Shown here: positions 1 through 5,634 of the stretch, piece by piece | Numbering within the stretch: position 1 is the first letter of the stretch | How the letters are laid out: every line of letters begins with the position of its first letter | From: Lachnospiraceae bacterium UBA3863 | GTDB lineage: Bacteria > Bacillota > Clostridia > Lachnospirales > Lachnospiraceae | Assembly (NCBI GenBank): GCA_002392385.1 | Contig: DGGX01000196.1 | Location: 1 to 9,930, forward strand | Direction: 5' to 3' | Length of the DNA stretch: 9,930 bases | The notes under the pieces: generated by a model | Seen by the model: the letters and a program-made list of their open reading frames with translations, nothing else | Databases searched by the model: none | What the model was told of the DNA's origin: nothing | Program-made: the position numbers and the translations under genes

Positions 1-214
1 ACCAGTGGGTATAGTGGGTGGCCCCTTTTTCCAGGGCCCAGTTCTTCATGGCCTCCGCGATCTCGTCGGCTGTGTGCAGGTCCAGCTGCCTGCCGTCGGA
101 GACGCTCTTCTTCCAGGCGTCGTAGCTCGCCGAGGAGAGCCTCTCTCGCATGGTCTCTTCATTGAAGACCATACAGCCGAACAGTTCGGGCAGCCGCAGT
201 GTCTTATCGCTCAT
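1..214 (-). CDS. glnN: Type III glutamine synthetase, N-terminal fragment (cut by the window edge)
   Basis: The minus strand gives 71 codons starting at ATG 214-212. The protein begins MSDKTLRLPELFGCMVFNEE and continues through an MRERL stretch to a segment reading EKGATHYTHW. LPELFG, VFN.ETMRERL, and KNWALEKGATHYTHW are characteristic of the start of GSIII (GlnN) enzymes, which make glutamine from glutamate, ammonia and ATP in the cytoplasm. They do not match the shorter GlnA (GSI) family. The family is usually about 700 residues, so roughly a tenth is visible and the catalytic residues are outside the window. An AGGAGG ribosome binding site lies at 219-224, four bases before the ATG. The gene is divergent from the L,D-transpeptidase gene. 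The family call is from recognised sequence, not a search. Confidence 0.9.
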   Translation of the reverse strand, partial: MSDKTLRLPELFGCMVFNEETMRERLSSASYDAWKKSVSDGRQLDLHTADEIAEAMKNWALEKGATHYTHW

Positions 215-266
215 AAAGCCTCCTGTCAGTAGTGCGCGGAGTGATCTGTACAAAGTTCTAACAGTT

Positions 267-295
267 TTCTTACCATTCCTTCCCGGCCTTGTCAA
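267..295 (-). promoter_or_regulatory. Putative sigma-70-type promoter for glnN
   Basis: Reading the minus strand, a perfect -35 box TTGACA (290-295) is followed after 17 bases by TAAGAA (267-272). The -10 is weak but preceded by TGG, an extended -10 arrangement. Transcription would begin near 260, leaving a leader of about 45 bases before the ATG at 214. I see no convincing GlnR-type or other nitrogen-responsive operator. Confidence 0.5.
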
Positions 296-322
296 CCGAT
301 TCTTGCAGGTGCGATTTTCCAT

Positions 323-351
323 TTGAACTAATGGCCGGCTGGTAGTATAGT
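323..351 (+). promoter_or_regulatory. Putative sigma-70-type promoter for the L,D-transpeptidase gene
   Basis: TTGAAC (323-328) and TATAGT (346-351) are separated by exactly 17 bases and stand about 50 bases before the ATG. Both hexamers are close to the vegetative consensus. The -35 box is 27 bases from that of the divergent glnN promoter, so the two could influence each other. Confidence 0.65.
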
Positions 352-403
352 GTTGTGAGCAGAAAATAAAGATAGAAATCACTCAATAAGGAGAAGATTG
401 AAT

Positions 404-1909
404 ATGTCTAAAGCAAAATGGGGACTGGGAATTCTGTCGGTCCTTCTTGCGGCGGCTGCGGGGACGGCCGGATATTTTATCTACGAGCAGATGCAGAGCC
501 CGGTCTATCTGCAGGGCACGACCATCAACGGGACCAACGTTACGGGGATGACCGTGGAGGAGGTGGCCGACTCCATGGTGACAGCCTACGACGGATCGCA
601 CGTCGATCTCAAGGAGGGCGGCGAGATCGTCCTGTCGGGCGACCTGGGTGAATTCGGCTACGGTTTTGACAGGGAGGCGCTGAAGGGAGAGCTGACGGCC
701 CTCTTCGAGGGACAGAAAAGGGAACCCAAGGCCCTGGTCAAGAGCCTGATCGACAGGGCTTCCGAGAAGTTCGATCTGGGCATTTATTACAGGAGCCGCT
801 ACGAGCAGGACCTGCCCCACAGCTTCAACCAGGCGGTCTTCAATGCCAAGGTGAATGCCGCTTCCCTGAGCGCGGAGCGGATCGACAGCGTGGATGCCGC
901 CATCGTCTATGATAAGGAGCAGGAACGTTTTGTCATAGAGCCCGAGGTGCGGGGCACCCATTTCGAGGACGCGGCCCTGCAGGCCTATGTGAAGGAGCAG
1001 CTGGACGCCCTGACCGAGGGAGATCCCGATGACGAGGGCTTCTACAGGACGGTCATCCAGTTTCCGGAGGAGATCTACACCGACCCGCCCCAGGTCACGG
1101 CCCAGGACCAGGAGATCAAGGACCTGTGCACAGCCAAGAATACCTTCGTCGGCGCCAAGGTGACCTACGTCTTCGGGTCCAAGACCCAGGTCCTGGACTA
1201 CGACAAGATCATGGAGATGGTGGATATCGACGGTCCCAACGCCACCCTCAACGAGGACAAGCTCCGCGAGTACGTGGCAGCGCTGGGGCGCAAATATGAC
1301 ACCCGCTACAAGGACCGCAAGTTCCGCACCACCTACGGGGGCGAGATCACCATCAGCGCCGGTCTCAACGAGTACGGCTACACCATTCTGGAGGACCAGG
1401 AGCTCAAGCAGCTGATCAAGGACATCAAGAGCTGCAAGCCGGTCAAGAGGGAGCCCATCTACCTCAAGACCAATGACTACGGCAACCCTTATTACTACAG
1501 CCGGGACGGTGTCTCTGACATCACGGGGACCTACGTCGAGTGCAACCTGTCGGCCCAGCACCTGTGGTTCTACAAGAACGGCAAGCTGATCTGCGAGAGC
1601 GACTTCGTCTCCGGCGACGTGGTCAAAAAGGGCCGCGCCACCCAGACAGGATGCTTCCCCCTGGCCTATAAGGAATCGCCCTCCATCCTCCGCGGCGGCG
1701 AGGGGAGCGGGGCCTATGAGACCAAGGTCCAGTTCTGGATGCCCTTCTACGAGGGACAGGGCCTGCACGACGCCACCTGGCGCGGGGCCTTCGGCGGCAA
1801 TATCTATAAGGGCGACGGGTCTCACGGCTGCATCAACCTGCCCTACTGGGCGGCGGAGACCATCTACAACAACATCACGGCGGGCGTTCCGCTGGTGATC
1901 TACTACTGA
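404..1909 (+). CDS. Membrane-anchored L,D-transpeptidase (YkuD domain) with peptidoglycan-binding repeats
   Basis: The 501-residue protein has a short basic N terminus and one membrane helix at about residues 6-26. The bulk lies outside the cell. Residues about 35-60 (GTTINGTNVTGMTVEEVADS) match the start of the YoaR/PG-binding-4 domain, and a second similar region follows at about 245-345. The C-terminal YkuD domain, about 376-501, carries the signature His455 ... Ser473-His474-Gly475-Cys476-Ile-Asn, with Cys476 the expected nucleophile. These enzymes form 3-3 cross-links in peptidoglycan and resist most beta-lactams other than carbapenems. ATG 404 is chosen over an in-frame TTG at 398 because the ribosome binding site AAGGAGAAG (388-396) lies only a few bases from the TTG. 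The gene appears monocistronic, with its own promoter and terminator. The family is clear; the exact cross-linking role is inferred. Confidence 0.93.
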   Translation: MSKAKWGLGILSVLLAAAAGTAGYFIYEQMQSPVYLQGTTINGTNVTGMTVEEVADSMVTAYDGSHVDLKEGGEIVLSGDLGEFGYGFDREALKGELTALFEGQKREPKALVKSLIDRASEKFDLGIYYRSRYEQDLPHSFNQAVFNAKVNAASLSAERIDSVDAAIVYDKEQERFVIEPEVRGTHFEDAALQAYVKEQLDALTEGDPDDEGFYRTVIQFPEEIYTDPPQVTAQDQEIKDLCTAKNTFVGAKVTYVFGSKTQVLDYDKIMEMVDIDGPNATLNEDKLREYVAALGRKYDTRYKDRKFRTTYGGEITISAGLNEYGYTILEDQELKQLIKDIKSCKPVKREPIYLKTNDYGNPYYYSRDGVSDITGTYVECNLSAQHLWFYKNGKLICESDFVSGDVVKKGRATQTGCFPLAYKESPSILRGGEGSGAYETKVQFWMPFYEGQGLHDATWRGAFGGNIYKGDGSHGCINLPYWAAETIYNNITAGVPLVIYY

Positions 1910-1928
1910 TCGGCTGCTGATCGGCGGC
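1907..1928 (+). repeat. Short tandem repeat overlapping the stop codon
   Basis: TGATCGGCTGC (1907-1917) is followed directly by TGATCGGCGGC (1918-1928), ten of eleven bases identical. The first copy begins with the stop codon TGA and the second supplies another TGA. It is probably a small duplication with no known role. Confidence 0.5.
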
Positions 1929-1954
1929 GGATCATCAGAGATCCGGACACAGGG

Positions 1955-1992
1955 CTGCTGCATCGGGAGATACCCGGTGCGGCAGTTTTTTT
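1955..1992 (+). terminator. Rho-independent terminator after the L,D-transpeptidase gene
   Basis: CTGCTGCATCGGG (1955-1967) pairs along all 13 positions with CCCGGTGCGGCAG (1973-1985). Eleven pairs are Watson-Crick and two are G-U (1959-1981 and 1963-1977). The loop is five bases (AGATA), and seven T follow (1986-1992). Because of the G-U pairs, the minus-strand RNA would form a weaker stem, and no T tract lies on that side. This indicates one-way termination, 46 bases after the stop codon. Confidence 0.93.
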
Positions 1993-2030
1993 ATACGCCA
2001 GGATGTTTCCATCCGGTGACGATTTTAAAA

Positions 2031-2062
2031 ACGAATGTTACATCGATAGTACGAATTTTACA
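2031..2062 (+). repeat. Pair of 12 bp direct repeats at 20 bp spacing
   Basis: ACGAATGTTACA (2031-2042) and ACGAATTTTACA (2051-2062) match at 11 of 12 positions. They start exactly 20 bases apart, close to two turns of the helix, so a protein bound to both would sit on one face. The pair lies about 90 bases before the likely -35 box, a common position for an activator such as an AraC-type or response regulator. The repeat is seen directly; the role is inferred. Confidence 0.5.
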
Positions 2063-2081
2063 AAACACATCCGCAAAAGAC

Positions 2082-2096
2082 TGTATTTGTAATACA
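2082..2096. repeat. Small inverted repeat
   Basis: TGTATT (2082-2087) and AATACA (2091-2096) are perfect inverted copies around TGT. The size and the TGTA...TACA ends resemble a dimeric repressor site more than an RNA hairpin, since there is no transcript evidence upstream of the promoter. AT-rich DNA can give such a palindrome by chance. Confidence 0.35.
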
Positions 2097-2154
2097 TGCA
2101 CAATAAAAATGCCCGAAAATGGCCTGCAGCTATCAAAAATTATGCATTTTGCTG

Positions 2155-2183
2155 TTTTCAAGAGAAGCGCTTTGCTTTATGAT
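2155..2183 (+). promoter_or_regulatory. Putative promoter of the five-gene transporter cluster
   Basis: TTTTCA (2155-2160) and TATGAT (2178-2183) are 17 bases apart. Four of six -35 bases and five of six -10 bases fit the vegetative consensus. An overlapping alternative -10, TAGAAT, lies at 2183-2188. Transcription would begin near 2190, giving an untranslated leader of just under 100 bases. It is the only promoter-like element I find between the terminator and the first permease. Confidence 0.5.
2165..2172. promoter_or_regulatory. Candidate LacI-family operator core inside the promoter spacer
   Basis: AAGCGCTT is a perfect 8 bp palindrome with a central CG, the usual half-site arrangement of LacI/GalR-family operators and the core of CcpA cre sites. 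It lies between the -35 and -10 boxes, where a bound repressor would block RNA polymerase. The flanks fit the longer cre consensus poorly, so a dedicated sugar-responsive repressor is as likely as CcpA. No regulator gene is in the window. Confidence 0.4.
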
Positions 2184-2277
2184 AGAATATAAATTGGGCG
2201 GCCTGTGTTCGCTATGCCGAATCGGGCCATACAGCAGGGAGAGAGACGTGCGCAGCGCGTCCTTTCAGTCTGCTATG

Positions 2278-2283
2278 AGGAGG
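2278..2283 (+). promoter_or_regulatory. Ribosome binding site bearing on the first permease start
   Basis: AGGAGG ends three bases before ATG 2287, and the same run offers GAGG (2277-2280) at six bases. A competing in-frame start, GTG 2248, has AGGGAG (2236-2241) at six bases. Another ATG at 2275 has no clear site. The full consensus and the ATG favour 2287, without excluding 2248. Confidence 0.5.
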
Positions 2284-2286
2284 AAC

Positions 2287-3258
2287 ATGGCGGGTGCCGG
2301 AGACAAACTGAATCGTACACTGCGCAGGAACGCAGCCGGTGAGAGCAGCCGGGAACGCCGCGGCGGCAGGCGGAGGAAGATCCGCGGCAGCCAGGGCCGC
2401 AGGAGCCTGAAGGGAAGGTTCACATCCTGGCTCTTTCTGCTGCCCAGCGTACTGGGCGTCGCCCTTTTCTTCGTGATCCCCTTCGGTGTCGTCGTCTATT
2501 ATTCTGTGGTCAACAACCCGGTGCAGCACGTCTACGTGGGCCTGGACAACTATGTGCGGACCTGGAACAACACGGCCTTCCGTCTGGCGGCCATGAATAC
2601 CCTGCGGTTCTCCCTTATGGCCGTGCCCCTGGCGGTGGGACTGTCCCTCCTGCTGGCGGTGCTCATGGAGGACCGGATCCCGGGCAGGTCCACCTTCTGT
2701 TCCTTCTTCCTGAGCCCCATGATGGTGCCCATCGCGTCGGTGATCCTGATCTGGCAGGTCCTTTTCGACTTCAACGGCCTGGTCAACGTGTGGATCACGC
2801 GCCTGGGCTTTGAGAGGATCGACTGGCTCAAGTCGGCCCACGCCCAGCTGGTGATCCTGCTGCTGTTTCTGTGGAAGAATCTGGGCTACAACATGATCCT
2901 CTTCATGTCCGGCCTGGCCGGCGTTCCCCAGGAGCAGGTGGAGGTGGCGCGGCTGGAGAGCGCCTCGGACATGAGGATCTTCTGGACCATCAAGATCCGT
3001 TACCTGTCCTCCACCATCATGTTCGTGACCATCATGTCCCTCATCAATTCCTTCAAGGTTTTCCGCGAGGTCTATCTGCTGACGGGGGACTATCCCTTTG
3101 ACGCGCTGTATATGCTGCAGCATTTTATGAACAATACCTTCCTGTCCCTGGACTATCAGAAGCTGTCCTCGGCAGCGATCATCATGTCGGTCGTCATGGT
3201 GGTCATCATCGGTATTCTGTTCGTCGCGGAGGATTATCTGGACCGCGATCTGGAGTGA
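2287..3258 (+). CDS. Carbohydrate ABC transporter permease, MalF/UgpA type
   Basis: The 323-residue integral membrane protein is one half of the channel of a carbohydrate-type (CUT1) ABC importer. About six hydrophobic segments are seen, near residues 47-72, 106-127, 141-162, 187-209, 240-255 and 296-314. LFLLPSVLGVALFFVIPF in the first helix is typical of the family. The cytoplasmic EAA loop that docks the ATPase is at about 217-245 (EQVEVARLESASDMRIFWTI). It is degenerate: the usual A-x-x-D-G-A reads A-R-L-E-S-A, and the usual L-P is missing. The first 45 residues are very rich in arginine and lysine and unusually long. ATG 2287 is the preferred start; GTG 2248 would add 13 residues. The next gene begins six bases after the stop. 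Substrate cannot be read from the sequence. Confidence 0.88.
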   Translation: MAGAGDKLNRTLRRNAAGESSRERRGGRRRKIRGSQGRRSLKGRFTSWLFLLPSVLGVALFFVIPFGVVVYYSVVNNPVQHVYVGLDNYVRTWNNTAFRLAAMNTLRFSLMAVPLAVGLSLLLAVLMEDRIPGRSTFCSFFLSPMMVPIASVILIWQVLFDFNGLVNVWITRLGFERIDWLKSAHAQLVILLLFLWKNLGYNMILFMSGLAGVPQEQVEVARLESASDMRIFWTIKIRYLSSTIMFVTIMSLINSFKVFREVYLLTGDYPFDALYMLQHFMNNTFLSLDYQKLSSAAIIMSVVMVVIIGILFVAEDYLDRDLE

Positions 3259-3264
3259 GACTAC

Positions 3265-4224
3265 ATGGGACTATTCAGAAGGAAAGAGAGCAAGATAGAG
3301 AAGCGGGTCCGCACCGTGCAGACGCCTGCAGGGAGACGCCGCAGGAGACGGGCTTTCCGCCGCAAGGCGGCTGCCACAGTCTTCCTGGCCCTCACAGGTC
3401 TGCTCTTCCTGATGCCCATCGTCCTTACTTTTACCAATTCCTTCATGACACCCTCGGAGATCAGTGCCAACTATGGCGCGATCTTCGCCACCACGGAGCA
3501 GGGCGCCAGGATGTTCGTGGGAGAGACGGTCAACCTCAAGTTCATCCCGGACTGGGTGACCTTCAGCCAGTACATCACGGTCCTCTTCAAGAGCCCGGAA
3601 TACCTGCTGAAATTCTGGAATTCCGTGATCTACGTGGTGCCGATCGTCGTCTTTCAGCTTTTTGTCGCCGCACTGGCTTCCTTCGGATTCGCCAGGTATA
3701 AGGGGCGGGTGAAGCAGCTGATCTTCTTCCTTTATATCATCCTGATGCTGATGCCCTACCAGGTGACGCTGGTGCCCAACTATCTTGTGGCCGGCAGGCT
3801 CCATATACTGAATACCCGCTGGGCCATCTGGCTGCCGGGGATCTTCTCACCCTTCGCGGTCTACATGCTGACCAAATATATGAGAAGGATCCCGGATTCC
3901 CTCTACGAGGCGGCCTCCATCGACGGAGCCGGAGAGTGGGAGATCTTCACCAGGATCTGCCTGCCCATCTGCCGGGGAGGACTCATGTCCATCGGCATCC
4001 TGATCTTCATTGACTACTGGAATATGGTGGAGCAGCCTCTGGTCCTGCTGTCGGACCCGGAGCTCCATCCGCTCTCGGTCTTCCTGTCCAGGATCAACAC
4101 AGGAGAGATATCGCTGGCCTTCGCGGTGGCCGTCATCTACATGGTGCTGCCCATGCTCATGTTCCTCTACGGGGAGGAATATCTGGTGGAGGGCATCATC
4201 TACCAGGGCGGCGTCAAGGAGTGA
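3265..4224 (+). CDS. Carbohydrate ABC transporter permease, MalG/UgpE/AraQ type
   Basis: This 319-residue protein should pair with the upstream permease to form the channel. It has a basic N terminus with a run of six arginines (residues 24-29), and hydrophobic segments near 34-59, 119-142, 149-172, 186-205, 237-256 and 284-303. The ATPase-docking EAA motif is intact at about 215-236: EAASIDGAGEWEIFTRICLP, containing EAA, DGA, G and LP at the expected spacing. The C-terminal end, EGIIYQGGVKE, resembles the usual family ending. The ribosome binding site GGAG (3252-3255) overlaps the end of the previous gene and lies nine bases before the ATG, so translation is probably coupled. With one canonical and one degenerate EAA loop, the two halves may contact the ATPase unequally. 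Confidence 0.93.
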   Translation: MGLFRRKESKIEKRVRTVQTPAGRRRRRRAFRRKAAATVFLALTGLLFLMPIVLTFTNSFMTPSEISANYGAIFATTEQGARMFVGETVNLKFIPDWVTFSQYITVLFKSPEYLLKFWNSVIYVVPIVVFQLFVAALASFGFARYKGRVKQLIFFLYIILMLMPYQVTLVPNYLVAGRLHILNTRWAIWLPGIFSPFAVYMLTKYMRRIPDSLYEAASIDGAGEWEIFTRICLPICRGGLMSIGILIFIDYWNMVEQPLVLLSDPELHPLSVFLSRINTGEISLAFAVAVIYMVLPMLMFLYGEEYLVEGIIYQGGVKE

Positions 4225-4266
4225 GGCCCGCCTTCGAAACATACGGAATATAAAGAGGAGTCGTTT

Positions 4267-5634
4267 ATGGCTGGTTCGGAAGAAAACAGAACGGAGATCA
4301 CCCAGGACCTGGAGACACAGCAGGCACTGCGGTCCTACAAGCGCCGCAACGGGATCAAGAACGTGGTGATCGTCTTTCTCATCATCATGCTGGTGCTGAC
4401 CTTTTTCTCCAATACCATTATGAATTACACCCTGCCCCAGGTGGCGACCCAGTATGTGGAAGCCGGGGAGATCTCTCCCAAGGTGCGGGGAGCGGGCACG
4501 GCTGTCATCGAGGATCCCTACAACGTGAATATCGCCGCGGGCAGGAAGATCGCTGCGGTGGAGGTGCACTCGGGGGACCAGGTCCACAAGGACGACGTGC
4601 TCTTCCGCCTGGAGGATACGGAATCGGACGACCTGATCAACGCCCGCAAGGCCCTGGAGAGCGCGGAGTCCTCCTTCCAGAAGGCCCTCTTCTCCGGCAC
4701 CTTCAAGGACAGTGCCATCAACAGGATCAAAAAGGGCGACTTCCTCTCGGAGAAGGAGATGCAGGCCCAGGTGAGCGAGGTCACCGGCGCCTATGAGAAG
4801 GCCCTGCAGGAGAGCAACAGCGCGGCCGCCGAGGTGGCCAAATATCAGGCCACGGGCGGCAAGAACCTGAGCAACGCGGAGAGCCGCAAGGCCAGGGCGG
4901 ACGCGGCCCTGTCCAAGGCGACCTCCGAGCGGGACGCCGTCGTGTCCAGCATTCAGGCAGAGATCGATATCAAGGCCCTCTACGACGCCGTGCAGGACGC
5001 CAAGAAGAAGGTCGAGACCCTGGAGAAGGAAGAGAAGAAGGCCGAGGTCACGGCACCCATCGACGGCACCGTGACCAACGTGGCCTATCAGGCGGGAGAC
5101 ACCGTGAGCGCGGATGCCCCGGCCGCCGTGATCCGGCGGGAGGGCAACGCCATGACCGTGAGCTTCACGGTCACCAAGGAGCAGGCCCAGGGCCTGCGCA
5201 CAGGCGATGAGGCGCGGCCCCAGAATGCCTGGGCCTACAGCGAATTCTCGGCCAAACTGCTCTCCATCAGCGCGGATCCCACGGATCCCGGCAAGAGCAA
5301 GGTCCTCAAATTCGAGATCAACTGCCCCGAGATCGAGGCGGGCGAGCAGGTGTCCCTGTCGGTGGGACAGACCTCCAAGGAATATGACCTGGTCGTGCCC
5401 AACAGCGCCATCAGAGAGGATAACAACGGCAAGTTCATCCTGATCGTCAACAGCAAGGCCTCCCCCCTGGGCAACCGCTACACGGCTTCCCGTGTAGACG
5501 TCCAGGTCCTGGCCAGGGATGAGAAGATGTCCGCGGTGAGCGGCAATCTCGCCGGTTATGAGTACGTGATCACCACCTCCACGCGGCCGGTCAGCCCGGG
5601 CATGCAGGTGAGGCTGGCGGATGACGCCGAGTGA
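4267..5634 (+). CDS. HlyD/RND-type membrane fusion protein (efflux periplasmic-adaptor family)
   Basis: The 455-residue protein has a cytoplasmic N terminus of about 30 residues and one membrane helix at about 32-50. The rest is extracellular in adaptor-protein order. A first lipoyl half is at about 77-117 (I.AGRKIAAVEVHSGDQVHKDDVLFRLED). An alpha-helical hairpin or coiled coil, rich in A, E, K and Q, spans about 119-258. A second lipoyl half is at about 261-289 (VTAPIDGTVTNVAYQAGDTV). A beta-barrel follows at about 296-365 and a membrane-proximal domain to the C terminus. In MacA-type systems such proteins form an extracellular collar on an export ABC permease. Here the gene lies 42 bases after an importer permease and overlaps the start region of the next gene. 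AGGAG (4256-4260) is six bases before the ATG. No MacB-type ATPase is beside it. Confidence 0.9.
   Translation: MAGSEENRTEITQDLETQQALRSYKRRNGIKNVVIVFLIIMLVLTFFSNTIMNYTLPQVATQYVEAGEISPKVRGAGTAVIEDPYNVNIAAGRKIAAVEVHSGDQVHKDDVLFRLEDTESDDLINARKALESAESSFQKALFSGTFKDSAINRIKKGDFLSEKEMQAQVSEVTGAYEKALQESNSAAAEVAKYQATGGKNLSNAESRKARADAALSKATSERDAVVSSIQAEIDIKALYDAVQDAKKKVETLEKEEKKAEVTAPIDGTVTNVAYQAGDTVSADAPAAVIRREGNAMTVSFTVTKEQAQGLRTGDEARPQNAWAYSEFSAKLLSISADPTDPGKSKVLKFEINCPEIEAGEQVSLSVGQTSKEYDLVVPNSAIREDNNGKFILIVNSKASPLGNRYTASRVDVQVLARDEKMSAVSGNLAGYEYVITTSTRPVSPGMQVRLADDAE

Larger units (their letters stand above)
1993..2286. other. AT-rich intergenic control region upstream of the transporter cluster
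   Basis: This stretch lies between the terminator and the first permease. It is visibly richer in A and T than its surroundings, especially 2020-2195. It holds a 12 bp direct repeat (2031-2062), an inverted repeat (2082-2096) and a promoter-like element (2155-2183), listed separately. I see no tRNA, riboswitch or convincing small gene. Open frames crossing it have no ribosome binding site and start inside the terminator or upstream of the promoter. Confidence 0.7.

Noticed and set aside
5..232. Plus-strand open frame opposite glnN
   Set aside because: The minus strand encodes a recognisable GSIII N terminus with a ribosome binding site; the plus frame is its shadow.
383..1963. Long minus-strand open frame (526 codons) opposite the L,D-transpeptidase
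   Set aside because: The plus-strand protein has clear catalytic motifs. The antisense product has none, and the frame has no suitable ribosome binding site or context.
1977..2192. Possible small gene of 71 codons in the intergenic region
   Set aside because: It starts within the terminator stem, has no ribosome binding site, and runs through the putative promoter. Its product has no recognisable features.
2119..2286. Longer N terminus for the first permease starting at ATG 2119
   Set aside because: This start is upstream of the likely promoter and has no ribosome binding site. The extra residues do not resemble the family.
4225..4266. TATAAA (4249-4254) as a promoter for the fusion-protein gene
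   Set aside because: No -35-like box stands 16-18 bases upstream. The A-rich run is better explained as the leader of the ribosome binding site.
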